64,000 nucleotides of DNA. It comes from VRUE01 sp035557635. GTDB lineage: Bacteria; Actinomycetota; Thermoleophilia; Solirubrobacterales; 70-9. Below the pieces are notes generated by a model that worked only from the letters and a program-made list of their open reading frames with translations, ran no database searches and had not been told where the DNA came from. Where the stretch lies: NCBI GenBank assembly GCA_035557635.1, contig DATMDR010000049.1, forward strand, positions 14,551 through 78,550, written 5' to 3'. Below, one piece after another: positions 8,331 through 16,976 of the stretch. Each line of letters starts with the position of its first letter. Positions within the stretch are counted from its first letter, which is position 1. Made by a program: the position numbers and the translations under genes.

Positions 8331-8528
8331 ATGGAGGTCAGCGAACGCGCAGAGGAGTTCATCCCAGCCGGGCTCGCTTCGCTCGGGATCGAGGCCGACG
8401 AGGTGGAGCTGGCGGTGATGAACGCCGCCCACGGGATGTTCTGGCCGGCGATCCTCGATCTGCTCTCGCTCGACACCAGCGGGGTCGAGCCGGAGCGCCA
8501 GCCCGACCTCTCCAAGGCGCCGCGGTGA
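8331..8528 (+). CDS. Small AtzG-like partner of the amidase
   Basis: This 65-residue acidic helical protein overlaps the following amidase gene as GTGA (its TGA is 8526-8528 and the amidase GTG is 8525-8527). Its size, position and composition (residues such as ELAVMNAAHGMFWPAILDLL, then a Pro-rich tail) recall AtzG/DUF4089 proteins, which form a complex with an amidase-signature hydrolase. The assignment is from gene context and general resemblance, not from a diagnostic motif. Confidence 0.55.
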   Translation: MEVSERAEEFIPAGLASLGIEADEVELAVMNAAHGMFWPAILDLLSLDTSGVEPERQPDLSKAPR

Positions 8529-9901
8529 GCGCTCTCGACCTCTCCCTCCGCGAGCAGGCGGCGGCGATCGCCCGCGGCGACACCGACCCGGCCGAGCTGC
8601 TCGACGAGGCGCTGGCCCGGATCGAGCAGCGCAACCCGGCGATCAACGCCGTGGTCGAGACCTTCCCCGAGCGCTCGGGCGAGATGCTCGCCGCCGCCCC
8701 GAAGGGGCCGTTGCACGGGGTGCCGCTCGTGGTCAAGGACGAGTGGCCGCTGCCCTGGCGAGCGCAGCGCTTCGGCGCCGCCGAACTGCTCGCCCCCACC
8801 GCGCCGGCCGAGTCGGGCCCCTACCGGGCCCTGCGCGACGCCGGCGCGACGATCGTCGGCGTCGGCAACATGCACGAGCTCGGCGCCGGCAGCACGGGCA
8901 ACACCTCCGTTTACGGCCCCGCGCGCAATCCTTGGAACACCGAGCGCTGCCCCGGCGGCTCCTCGAGCGGGCCGGCGGCGGCGGTCGCCGCCCGTCTCGT
9001 CGCGGGCGCCGTCGGTGCCGACGGTCTTGGCTCGGTCCGCTTTCCCGCTGCCTACTGCGGCCTGACCGGGCTCAAGCCGACCTTCGGCCGCTCGGCGATG
9101 GCCGGGCACCACATGGCCGCGATCACGTCGCTGATCGTCTCCGGGCCGCTCTGCGCCGACGCCGCCGACTGCCGTCTGCTCGGCTCGGCGCTGTTCGACG
9201 AGAGCCTCGCCGCAGGCGACGCCAGCGGCTTGCGGATCGGCGTCATCCGCGATCCCGTCTCCGAGGACGTCGACCCGGAGGTGCGAAAGGCGTGCGAGGC
9301 CGCGATCGAGGACCTGCGCGGCGAGACCGGCGGCGAGGTCCGCGAGGTCTCGCTGCCGGACCTGCCGGTGGCGACGCTGGCCGCGATCCTCCTGATCAAC
9401 GCCGAGAGCCTCAACGGCGCCACGCCGGAGCGGCTCAACCGCCTGCACCCGGAGATCAGCCCGATCGCCCGCGGCTTCATCAAGTACCGGGCGCTGCTGC
9501 CGGCGGCCGCGATCGTGCAGTCGGCGCGCATCCGCACGATGATGCGCCGCCGCCTCGCCGCCCTCTTCGCCGACGTCGACGTGCTCGCCTGGCCCACGGT
9601 GCCCGCCGTCGCCCCGCCACTCGAGTCGCCGATGGTGGAGCTGCCCTCCGGCACGCACACCGCCGACCAGGCCAACGTCCGCGGCGCTGCGCTCGCCAAC
9701 CTGACCGGGATCCCCTCAATCAGCGTCCCGGTCGGCCTCAGCTCGGAGCAGCTGCCGATCGCCCTGCAGCTGGGCGCCGCCTGGGGACGAGACGAGCTGC
9801 TGCTCGACGCGGCGGAGGCGCTGGAGCGCGCCAACGGCCGCCGCTGGGTGGAGGCTCTCTCGCCGCTGGCACCGACGGAGACAGAGACAGCGGGGGCGTG
9901 A
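8525..9901 (+). CDS. Amidase-signature family hydrolase
   Basis: This 458-residue amide hydrolase has the Lys-cisSer-Ser catalytic arrangement: Lys71 in LVVKDEW, the serine run 146-148 in PGGSSSGPAAAV and the nucleophile Ser170 in GLGSVRFPAAYCGLTGLKP. The loop before the nucleophile reads GADGLGS instead of the usual GTDTGGS, so substrate specificity may be shifted. It starts with GTG, overlapping the small gene before it, and its TGA overlaps the GTG of the ABC ATPase. It could be an AtzE-like amidase or another amide/carbamate hydrolase. Confidence 0.9.
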   Translation: MSALDLSLREQAAAIARGDTDPAELLDEALARIEQRNPAINAVVETFPERSGEMLAAAPKGPLHGVPLVVKDEWPLPWRAQRFGAAELLAPTAPAESGPYRALRDAGATIVGVGNMHELGAGSTGNTSVYGPARNPWNTERCPGGSSSGPAAAVAARLVAGAVGADGLGSVRFPAAYCGLTGLKPTFGRSAMAGHHMAAITSLIVSGPLCADAADCRLLGSALFDESLAAGDASGLRIGVIRDPVSEDVDPEVRKACEAAIEDLRGETGGEVREVSLPDLPVATLAAILLINAESLNGATPERLNRLHPEISPIARGFIKYRALLPAAAIVQSARIRTMMRRRLAALFADVDVLAWPTVPAVAPPLESPMVELPSGTHTADQANVRGAALANLTGIPSISVPVGLSSEQLPIALQLGAAWGRDELLLDAAEALERANGRRWVEALSPLAPTETETAGA

Positions 9902-10872
9902 CGGTGGCGGCGATCGTCGTCGAGGGACTGGAGCGCACCTTCGACGACGTGCTCGCCGTGCAGGGCGTCGACCTCGTCGTCGACGAGGGCGAGATCTACG
10001 GCTTCCTCGGCCCCAACGGCGCCGGCAAGACGACCACGGTGCGGATGCTGACGACGCTGCTGCTGCCGACCGGCGGCCGGGCCAGCGTCGCCGGTCACGA
10101 CGTGGAGCGCGAAGCACGCCAGGTTCGCGCCTCGATCGGCGTCGCCCTGCAGGAGGCGGCGCTCGATCCGCTGATGACAGGCCGCGAGCTGATCCGCCTG
10201 CAGGCGACGCTGCAGGGACTACCCAGTGCGGAGGGCAAGCGGCGCGCCGACAGCCTGCTCGAGCGGGTCGACCTCGTCGATGCCGCCGACCGGCGGGTCG
10301 GCGGCTACTCGGGCGGCATGCAGCGGCGGCTCGACCTTGCCGCGGCGCTGGTCCACGAGCCCCGGGTGCTCTTCCTGGACGAGCCGACGACAGGCCTCGA
10401 CCCGGTCAGTCGCAAGACGATCTGGGAAGAGGTCAAAAGGCTCAACGACGAGGGCACGACGGTCTTCCTCACCACCCAGTACCTCGAGGAGGCCGATCAG
10501 CTCGCCGACAACGTCGGGATCATCGACGACGGCAGGATCGTCGCCGAGGGGACCCCGGAGGCGCTGAAGGCCGAGATGGGCCATCCACATATCCAGCTGA
10601 CGCTGGAGCAGGGCTCGATCGCCGACGCGGAGGCGGCCTGCGCGAGGGTCGGCAAGCTACTGCCGCCGATCGACGGCAAGACGATCCTGGTCGAGGTCGA
10701 GAACGGCGCCACCGACATCCCGCGCGTGGTGCGGGCGCTGGACGACGCCGGCGTCGGAGTGGGGTCGCTGGAGCTGGTCCAGCCCACCCTCGATGACGTC
10801 TTCGTGGCGAAAACCGGCTACCACCTGGCCCAGGAGGACGAGAAGGCGGGCCAGGAGGCGATCGGGGCTTGA
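9898..10872 (+). CDS. ABC exporter ATPase, DrrA-like
   Basis: This ATP-binding subunit of an ABC-2 type exporter has 324 residues. It shows Walker A GPNGAGKTTT, signature YSGGMQRRLDLA, Walker B VLFLDEPTTGLDP and the H-loop region replaced by TTQYLEEADQLAD, the Gln-containing form seen in DrrA/daunorubicin-resistance-type ATPases. The C-terminal extension ends LVQPTLDDVFVAKTGYHL, also typical of that group. GTG 9898 overlaps the amidase stop; GTG 9904 is an alternative. Two permeases follow directly. Confidence 0.95.
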   Translation: MTVAAIVVEGLERTFDDVLAVQGVDLVVDEGEIYGFLGPNGAGKTTTVRMLTTLLLPTGGRASVAGHDVEREARQVRASIGVALQEAALDPLMTGRELIRLQATLQGLPSAEGKRRADSLLERVDLVDAADRRVGGYSGGMQRRLDLAAALVHEPRVLFLDEPTTGLDPVSRKTIWEEVKRLNDEGTTVFLTTQYLEEADQLADNVGIIDDGRIVAEGTPEALKAEMGHPHIQLTLEQGSIADAEAACARVGKLLPPIDGKTILVEVENGATDIPRVVRALDDAGVGVGSLELVQPTLDDVFVAKTGYHLAQEDEKAGQEAIGA

Positions 10873-11654
10873 GCCAGCTGGCAACGAACCTGCGGGTCGT
10901 GCAGGCGCTGGGGATGCGCTCGGTCCGGCAGACCTTCCGCCGCCCGCAGCTGATGGCGCCGATCGTCATCTTCCCCACCCTGCTGCTGGCGATCCAGACC
11001 GGCGGCGCGGGCGGCGCCGTCAACCTCCCCGGCTTCCCGCCGGTGCAGAGCTTTCTCCAGTTCATGCTGGCGGGGGCGATGATGCAGTCGCTGATGCTGG
11101 CCGGCAACAGCGGCGGCATCGCCCTCGCCGTCGACATCGAGATGGGCTTCACCGACCGCCTCTTCGCCGCGCCGATCTCCCGCTTCACGATCGTGCTCGG
11201 GCGGCTGGTTGGGACGGCGGCGCTGGGCCTGCTCTCCGCCCTCTGGTTCCTGGCGATCGGGCTGATCTTCGGCGCGGAGATACACAGCGGGATCGCCGGC
11301 GCCCTGATCGCGATCGCCCTGGTCACGGCGACGGCGATGGCGGTGGGCGGGATCGGCGCCGCGATCGCCCTGCGGACCGGCAACGCCAGCGTCGTCCAGG
11401 GCCTCTTCCCGCTGGTCCTCGTCCTCCTCTTCCTCTCCACCGCCTTCTTCCCCCAGGAACTGATGATCGAGCCGGCCAAGACGATCGCCGCCTACAACCC
11501 GCTCAGCTTCGTGGTCGAGGGGATCCGCGACCCGATCATCTCCGACATCGACGCCTCCGAGCTGCTCAGCGCGGTGGCGGCGATCGCCGGCATCGTCGTC
11601 CTGGGGCTGGTGCTGAGCGCCCGCGCCCTTCGCCACCGGCTGAGGACGGGCTGA
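10869..11654 (+). CDS. ABC-2 type permease 1
   Basis: This 261-residue integral membrane subunit has about six hydrophobic segments and the ABC-2 family region PLSFVVEGIRDPI near the C-terminus. It starts with TTG, overlapping the ATPase stop as TTGA, with an AGGAGG-like site about 11 nt upstream. It is followed by a second permease through a TGATG overlap, so the transporter is probably a heterodimer of permeases with DrrA-like ATPases. The exported substrate is unknown. Confidence 0.92.
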   Translation: MSQLATNLRVVQALGMRSVRQTFRRPQLMAPIVIFPTLLLAIQTGGAGGAVNLPGFPPVQSFLQFMLAGAMMQSLMLAGNSGGIALAVDIEMGFTDRLFAAPISRFTIVLGRLVGTAALGLLSALWFLAIGLIFGAEIHSGIAGALIAIALVTATAMAVGGIGAAIALRTGNASVVQGLFPLVLVLLFLSTAFFPQELMIEPAKTIAAYNPLSFVVEGIRDPIISDIDASELLSAVAAIAGIVVLGLVLSARALRHRLRTG

Positions 11655-12445
11655 TGGACACGGCTCTGGCACTCCCAACCTGGCGGGCCAACCTGGCGGC
11701 GATCGGCGCGCTGATGGCGCGCTCTCGCAACGAGCTGCTGCGGGTGCCGGCGGCGGCGATCCCCGGGGTGCTCGCGCCGACCATCTTCTTCCTCGGCCTG
11801 AACGGGGTCTTCGGCGCACTCACCCAGCTCAACGGCTTCACCACCGGAACCTACGAGAGCTTCATCGTGCCGATCAGCATGCTGCAGGGGGCCGGGTTCA
11901 CCGGCGCGGCGGCCGGCGTCAACCTTGCCCGCGACTTCGAGCACGGCTGGGTCGACCGCCTGCTCGTCTCCCCCGCCCCACGCTGGGTGCTGCTCGCCGG
12001 CACCGTCCTCGCCGCCAGCACGCGGGCGCTGATCCCAGCCACCTTCGTGCTCGCGGTGGCGCTGCCGCTCGGTGCCGGCTGGCCGGGAATCGACGGGCTG
12101 CTGGTCACCTACCTGATGGTCGTCGCGACGGCGGCCGTCGCCGCCTGCTGGGGATCGATGCTGGCGCTGCGCTTCAAGAGCCAGTCGGCGGCCCCTCTGA
12201 TGCAGGCCGGGATGATGGCGCTGATCCTGACCACGACCGCCTACGCGCCGCTCGCCCTGCTTCAGCCATGGCTGCGGAGCGTCGCCGAAGTCAACCCGGT
12301 GACCGAGGTCGTCGAAGCAGCTCGCCAGGGCTTCATCGGCGGAGTCACCTGGGCCGAGACCTGGCCCGGGATCGTGGCGCTGGTGGGATTGCTGGGGGTC
12401 CTCGGCGCGCTGGCGCTGCGCGAAATGCGCCGCACGGCGGTGTGA
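11654..12445 (+). CDS. ABC-2 type permease 2
   Basis: This 263-residue permease has six membrane segments and the C-terminal signature VNPVTEVVEAARQGFIGG. It is paralogous to the preceding gene. Its ATG shares one base with that gene's TGA, and its own stop overlaps the GTG of the glycoside hydrolase. It completes an exporter encoded with an amidase and a glycosidase, suggesting a small-molecule detoxification or secretion locus. This is inferred from context. Confidence 0.92.
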   Translation: MDTALALPTWRANLAAIGALMARSRNELLRVPAAAIPGVLAPTIFFLGLNGVFGALTQLNGFTTGTYESFIVPISMLQGAGFTGAAAGVNLARDFEHGWVDRLLVSPAPRWVLLAGTVLAASTRALIPATFVLAVALPLGAGWPGIDGLLVTYLMVVATAAVAACWGSMLALRFKSQSAAPLMQAGMMALILTTTAYAPLALLQPWLRSVAEVNPVTEVVEAARQGFIGGVTWAETWPGIVALVGLLGVLGALALREMRRTAV

Positions 12446-13605
12446 GCGAGCGCGCAACCGAGATCGCCGAGCGCGTCCTGCGCCAGAACTGGCTGGAGGG
12501 CGAGCGCGACGGAGTCCCCTACGCCTACACCCGCCCCAGCCCGACCCGCTACCCGTGGCAGTGGTACTGGGACTCCTGCTTCGCGGCGATCGTCTGGCGG
12601 CGATTCGACCCGGGCCGGGCGCGGACCGAGCTGGAGAGCCTGCTCGCCGCCCAGCGCGAGGACGGCTTCGTCGGCCACACGATCTTCTGGGACAGGCCCG
12701 TCTCCCTCACTCGCCTGCCCTTCTACAACGTCTCCTCGCGCCACAGCCTGCAGACCGGAACGATCCAGCCGCCGCTGCTCGCCTGGGCCTGGAGGCTCGC
12801 CGTCGGCGACCCGGCTGAGGAGCCGCGCATCGCTGCCCAGGCCGAGTGGCTGGCCGCGAACCGCGACCTCGAGGGCGACGGGCTGCTCTGGATCGTCCAG
12901 CCCGACGAGTCCGGCCTCGACGCCTCGCCCAAGTTCGACCCCGTCTGGGGGCGGCGGGCCAACGGACAAATCGGCTTCCCCTGCCTGGTGCGGCGCAACC
13001 GCCGCCTCGGCTTCGACGCGCGGCGGATAGACGCGCACGGCGGCCCGCTCCTCTGCGAGACCCTGGTCAACACGTTCTGGTCGCTCTCGCTGCAGGCGCT
13101 CGGCCGGCCCTCGGCGACCCCGGCGCTGGTCGAGCGGCTCTGGGACGAGCGGCGCGGCCTCTTCCTCGACGAGGTCCGCCCGGGCGGCGCCCGCCCCGGC
13201 GTCGTCACCTGGGCGGCGCTCGCCCCCCTCGCCCTACCGGACCTCCCCGAGGCGATCGGCCGGCGCCTGGTCGAGGAGCACCTGCTGAACCGGGAGGAGT
13301 TCCTCACCCCGGTCGCCCCGCCCTCCGTCTCCGTCGCGGAGCCGAGCTACGAGCCGGACGGGGGCCGCGGGCCGATCCGCCGCTACTGGCGCGGCCCGAC
13401 CTGGGTCAACTCCGCCTGGATGGTCTGGCTCGGCCTGCGCCGCCTCGGCTACGAGCAGGAGGCGAACCGCCTCGCCGCCGGACTGATCGGCGCGGTCGAG
13501 CGCGAAGGCCTGCGCGAGTACTACGACCCGCGAACCGGCAAGGGCCTGGGAGCCAAAGACTTCGCCTGGTCTGCACTCGCGACTGAGCTTGCGAATCCGG
13601 AATAG
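12442..13605 (+). CDS. Glycoside hydrolase, GH63/MGH1-like (alpha/alpha)6 barrel
   Basis: The 387-residue cytosolic protein shows features of the GH63-type mannosylglycerate/glucosylglycerate hydrolase group: PWQWYWDSCFAAIVW near residue 38 with Asp44, SGLDASPKFDPVW with Asp160, and the C-terminal RRYWRGPTWVNSAWMVWLGL. It lacks a signal peptide. GTG at 12442 overlaps the permease stop as GTGA, making it the last gene of the run from 8331. A role in hydrolysing alpha-glucosides or compatible-solute glycosides is the family expectation; specificity is unproven. Confidence 0.82.
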   Translation: MSERATEIAERVLRQNWLEGERDGVPYAYTRPSPTRYPWQWYWDSCFAAIVWRRFDPGRARTELESLLAAQREDGFVGHTIFWDRPVSLTRLPFYNVSSRHSLQTGTIQPPLLAWAWRLAVGDPAEEPRIAAQAEWLAANRDLEGDGLLWIVQPDESGLDASPKFDPVWGRRANGQIGFPCLVRRNRRLGFDARRIDAHGGPLLCETLVNTFWSLSLQALGRPSATPALVERLWDERRGLFLDEVRPGGARPGVVTWAALAPLALPDLPEAIGRRLVEEHLLNREEFLTPVAPPSVSVAEPSYEPDGGRGPIRRYWRGPTWVNSAWMVWLGLRRLGYEQEANRLAAGLIGAVEREGLREYYDPRTGKGLGAKDFAWSALATELANPE

Positions 13606-13607
13606 TC

Positions 13608-13671
13608 GCCTGGCAAGGACGCAGGGAGCGTGGCGTGCTCTGCACGCGAGCGACCGAGGACACCGCCAGGC
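13608..13671 (+). repeat. 64-bp hairpin repeat, copy 2
   Basis: Same length and orientation as the element at 771-834, with about three substitutions. The outer arms GCCTGGC/GCCAGGC and inner hairpin GCGTGC-TCT-GCACGC are both intact. It sits between the convergent ends of the glycoside hydrolase and infA, where a bidirectional terminator would be expected. Conservation of the loop-proximal sequence between copies points to a dispersed element rather than chance. Confidence 0.8.
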
Positions 13672-13673
13672 GG

Positions 13674-13889
13674 CTATTTGTACCTGTAGGTGATTCGACC
13701 CCTGTCGAGGTCGTACGGCGAGAGCTCGATCTTCACCCGGTCGCCGGGCAGGATGCGGATGTAGTGGCGGCGCATCTTGCCGGAGATGTGTCCGAGGACC
13801 TCGTGGTCGTTGTCCAGTTTGACCCGGAACATCGTGTTGGGGAGGGCCTCGGTGATCTCGCCCTCCATCTCGATCTTCTCCTCTGCCAT
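13674..13889 (-). CDS. infA: Translation initiation factor IF-1
   Basis: This 71-residue OB-fold protein assists 30S initiation by binding the A site. The sequence is canonical from MAEEKIEMEGEITEALPNTM to DLDRGRITYRYK, of full family length. It lies apart from the usual rpmJ/rpsM ribosomal cluster, at the 3' end of a minus-strand housekeeping run, 45 bp after the nucleotidyltransferase gene. Confidence 0.98.
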   Translation of the reverse strand: MAEEKIEMEGEITEALPNTMFRVKLDNDHEVLGHISGKMRRHYIRILPGDRVKIELSPYDLDRGRITYRYK

Positions 13890-13934
13890 TGGCAGGGAGC
13901 GTATCCGATGGGCGCTCGCCTGCTCGCCCGCCGC

Positions 13935-15359
13935 TCAGCCCAGGATCCGGCGCGCCCGCTCCACGGCCTCGGCCCTGGTGGCGATCTCACCCGCGTACTG
14001 CGCCGCCTCAAGCTCGGCGAGCAGCTCGCCCAGCTCGGGACCCTCCTCCATCCCCAGCTCGGCGGCCAGCTCGTCGCCGGGGAGCAGCGGCGGCGGCGGC
14101 CCGTCGCGACGCCAGTCGAGCGCCGCCGCGACCATCTCGCGGGCCAGCTCCAGGTGCGCTGCGATCGCCTCGTTGGTGGCGAAGGGCCCGCAGCCGCGGG
14201 CGGAGAGGCGGTCGGCCACGGTGAGCAGGGTCACATCGACGGAGGCCGGCTCGGTCGCGCGCAGATACTCGTGGACGAGCCGCGGCGGCAGGGGCATCTC
14301 GTGGACGAGGAAGCCGAGCCGCAGGTGGTGGAGGGTGAGGGCCCGCAGGTGGCCGGTGAGGACGCGGCTCGCCCGCAGCCGCCGGCAGAGCCCGGCGACG
14401 ATCTCGGCGCCGTCGCTGTCGTGACCGATGAAGGTCACGTACCCGTTCCGTTCCCCCCGCGTCACCGGCTTGCCGACGTCGTGCAGCAGCGCTCCGAAGC
14501 GGAGCGCGGTGCCGCGGCTCATCTCGTCGGCCAGGGGCTCGGCGAGCAGCGCCCGCACGTCGGAGGCGCGCTCGCCGGCGAAGCGCTCGAGTTCGCCCTC
14601 GAGCTCGAGCGTCTGCTCGAGCACGGCGAGCGTGTGGCCGTACACGTCGAGGTGGTGATTGGGGCCCTGCTCCACGCCGCGCAGCGCCTCCAGCTCGGGC
14701 AGCGCCACGGCGGTCAGCCCGAGCTCGCCGAGCAGCTCCAGCCCGCGCAGCGGCCGCGGGCCGCCGACCAGCTGGCGCAGCTCGACCAACTGGCGCTCGC
14801 CGGCGGCCTCGGCGAGGCGCGCGGCTTCGGCGCGGGCGAGCGCGGCCGTGTCCAGGTCGACGTCCAGGTCCAGCTCGGCGGCGAGCCTGGCGGCACGCAG
14901 CAACCGCAGCGGATCGGCCGCGAAGCTGCCCTCGCCGACCACTCGCAGCACGCCGCGGTCGAGGTCGGCGAGGCCGCCGTGGGGGTCGAGCAGCTCGCCC
15001 CCGGAGAGGGGTGCCGCGACGGCGCCGACGGTGAAGTCACGCGCCGCCAGGTCCGCCTCGATCGTCTCGCCACGCAGAGCCGTCACGTCGATTTGCCAAG
15101 AGCCGTCGGCCGCCGCGGCGCGCCAGGTCGCGAACTCCGCGGAGAGCTGGAAGGAGTGGCCGCCGCTCTCACGGGCCACCGCCTTGGCGAGGGGCGCGGG
15201 ATCGCCGGCCGAGGCGAGGTCGAGGTCGGCCACCTCGCGCCCCAGGGCGGCGTCGCGGATCGCGCCGCCGGCGATCCAGACTCCCTCGCCGCTGCCCAGG
15301 GCCCGGCGCGCCAGCGCCACCAGCGGCGAGGCCGCCAGGCGCTCGGCCACAGCGCTCAT
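13935..15359 (-). CDS. CCA tRNA nucleotidyltransferase / poly(A) polymerase family with HD domain
   Basis: The 474-residue protein has the class II nucleotidyltransferase head (VWIAGGAIRDAALGREVADL, metal-binding DLDLAS), the RDFTVGAVA and DPLRLLRAARLA motifs that bind nucleotide and the neck, and an HD phosphohydrolase domain (RFGALLHDVGKP) in the C-terminal half. This architecture matches CCA-adding enzymes maturing tRNA 3' ends; a poly(A)-polymerase-like role cannot be excluded. ATG at 15359 overlaps the alr stop as ATGA. Confidence 0.88.
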   Translation of the reverse strand: MSAVAERLAASPLVALARRALGSGEGVWIAGGAIRDAALGREVADLDLASAGDPAPLAKAVARESGGHSFQLSAEFATWRAAAADGSWQIDVTALRGETIEADLAARDFTVGAVAAPLSGGELLDPHGGLADLDRGVLRVVGEGSFAADPLRLLRAARLAAELDLDVDLDTAALARAEAARLAEAAGERQLVELRQLVGGPRPLRGLELLGELGLTAVALPELEALRGVEQGPNHHLDVYGHTLAVLEQTLELEGELERFAGERASDVRALLAEPLADEMSRGTALRFGALLHDVGKPVTRGERNGYVTFIGHDSDGAEIVAGLCRRLRASRVLTGHLRALTLHHLRLGFLVHEMPLPPRLVHEYLRATEPASVDVTLLTVADRLSARGCGPFATNEAIAAHLELAREMVAAALDWRRDGPPPPLLPGDELAAELGMEEGPELGELLAELEAAQYAGEIATRAEAVERARRILG

Positions 15360-16468
15360 GTCGCTCTGGGCACGCGGGCGGAGATCCCGCAGGTGACCTC
15401 GTAGTTGATCGAGCCGAGCCGAGCCGCCACCTCCTCGGCGAGGATCGTCTCTCCATCCTGAGTGCCGATCAGCACCGCCTCGTCGCCGGGCTCGACTTCG
15501 GTCTCGGGACCAAGGTCGATCGTCACGTTGTCCATCGAGACGGTGCCGACCAGCGGGCGGCGCCGGCCGCGAATCAGGACCTCGGCGTTGTTGGAGAGGC
15601 CACGTCGCACCCCGTCGCCGTAGCCGAGCGGCAGCACGCCGACGCAGGTCTCCTCCTGCGCCCGCCACGTGCGTCCGTAGCCGGCACTGTCACCTGCAGC
15701 GAAGCGCTTCACGTCGGCGACGTAGGAGCGCAGCGACATGGCGGGAGCGAGGTCGCGCGCGGCGGGGTCGTCCTGGAAGGGGTCGAGCCCGTAGACGGCG
15801 ACGCCGCAACGAGCCATGTCGAAGTGGGAGTGCTCCTCGCGGAAGACCGCGGCGCTGTTCGCCGCGTGCGCGATCGTCCCCGGGAACTCGCTCTTGACCG
15901 CCTCGGCGACAGCGGCGAAGCGTTCGAGCTGCCGATCGAAGAAACAGTCATCCGAATCCGGTTCGTCGGCGGTGGCGAAGTGGGTCCAGACGCCGGCCAG
16001 CTCCAGGTCAGGGTCCTCCGCGCAGGCGCGGGCCAGAGCCCGAACGGCTTCGGAGTCTCGGTTGCCGAGGCGGCCCATGCCGGTGTCGTACTTGACGTGG
16101 ACACCGATCGCCCTGCCGTGAGCGCGGGCGCGGTCGGCGACGATGTGCCGGAAGTCCTCGTGCCAAATCGCCACCTCCGAGCCGGCCGACAGCGCCGCGT
16201 CGAGGTCGTCCGGCGTAAGCGCCCCCATCGCCAGCAAGGGCACGTGTGGGAAGCGACGGCCGATCTGCGCGGCCTCCGTTCCGGTCGCCACCGCCAGCCT
16301 CGTCGCGCCGCCGCTCAGCGCCGCGGAGGCGCAGGCATCCGCGCCGTGGCCGTAACCATCCGCCTTCACCACCGCGCACAGCTCCGCGCCCTCGCGCAGC
16401 GTCGCCTTCAGCCGCGCGCAGTTGCGCTCGACAGCGGTGAGGTCGATCCGGGCGACTGCCCGCTCCAT
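15356..16468 (-). CDS. alr: Alanine racemase
   Basis: This PLP enzyme interconverts L- and D-alanine for peptidoglycan. The 370-residue protein has the PLP lysine in LCAVVKADGYGHGAD near residue 35 and the C-terminal catalytic region with SAGYGRTWRA, GVLPLGYGDGVRRGLSN and GTVSMDNVTIDLG. The length and domain order (TIM barrel then beta domain) are normal. It overlaps the downstream nucleotidyltransferase gene by 4 nt and follows the CBS-domain gene. Confidence 0.96.
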   Translation of the reverse strand: MERAVARIDLTAVERNCARLKATLREGAELCAVVKADGYGHGADACASAALSGGATRLAVATGTEAAQIGRRFPHVPLLAMGALTPDDLDAALSAGSEVAIWHEDFRHIVADRARAHGRAIGVHVKYDTGMGRLGNRDSEAVRALARACAEDPDLELAGVWTHFATADEPDSDDCFFDRQLERFAAVAEAVKSEFPGTIAHAANSAAVFREEHSHFDMARCGVAVYGLDPFQDDPAARDLAPAMSLRSYVADVKRFAAGDSAGYGRTWRAQEETCVGVLPLGYGDGVRRGLSNNAEVLIRGRRRPLVGTVSMDNVTIDLGPETEVEPGDEAVLIGTQDGETILAEEVAARLGSINYEVTCGISARVPRAT

Positions 16469-16514
16469 TAGCGCTCCCCGTCGTCGCTACCGATGGTGGT
16501 CGCGGCGGTGAGCA

Positions 16515-16976
16515 CTAGTCGGCGATCAGCGCGGCCAGCGCGTCGGCCCGTGTGACCAGTCCGGCGAGACGGCCGTCGGCGTCGACCACGGGCAGGTGAT
16601 TGTGGTGCTTCTCGGCGATCGTCTTCGCCACCCACTCGGCGGAGTTGTCAACGTTTGCGACAACCGGGTCGCGGGTCATCAGCTCGGAGACTTTCGTCGC
16701 GAAGGCCTTCTCGAGGCGCTCCTCGAAGCCCTTCATCGAGCCGATGAAGACGACGCCGCCCATGATGTTGAGGAAGTGCGGCAGGTGGAGGTCGGCTTCC
16801 TCCTCGCTGAGGACCAGATCGGACTCGCTGACTATCCCGATCACGCGCCGGTCCCCGTCGACAACGGGGATCGCACTCTTGTCGGTCTTGGCGAGCAGCT
16901 CGACCGCGGCGCGGGCATCGGCCTCGGGCGAGACGGCCGGCACGTCGGTGTCCATGATCTCTGCGGCGGTCTTCAT
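16515..16976 (-). CDS. CBS-domain pair protein
   Basis: The 153 residues make up a tandem CBS (Bateman) module: repeat 1 (about 5-60, ending DRRVIGIVSESDLV) and repeat 2 (about 90-150, ending DGRLAGLVTRADAL). Such stand-alone modules sense adenylate ligands. A 40-residue linker with LPHFLNIMGGVVFIG separates the repeats. Its ATG overlaps the nnr stop as ATGA. The partner is unknown. Confidence 0.9.
   Translation of the reverse strand: MKTAAEIMDTDVPAVSPEADARAAVELLAKTDKSAIPVVDGDRRVIGIVSESDLVLSEEEADLHLPHFLNIMGGVVFIGSMKGFEERLEKAFATKVSELMTRDPVVANVDNSAEWVAKTIAEKHHNHLPVVDADGRLAGLVTRADALAALIAD

Noticed and set aside
13635..15404. 589-codon plus-strand frame beginning in the 64-bp repeat
   Set aside because: Antisense to infA and the CCA-type enzyme, both clearly real.
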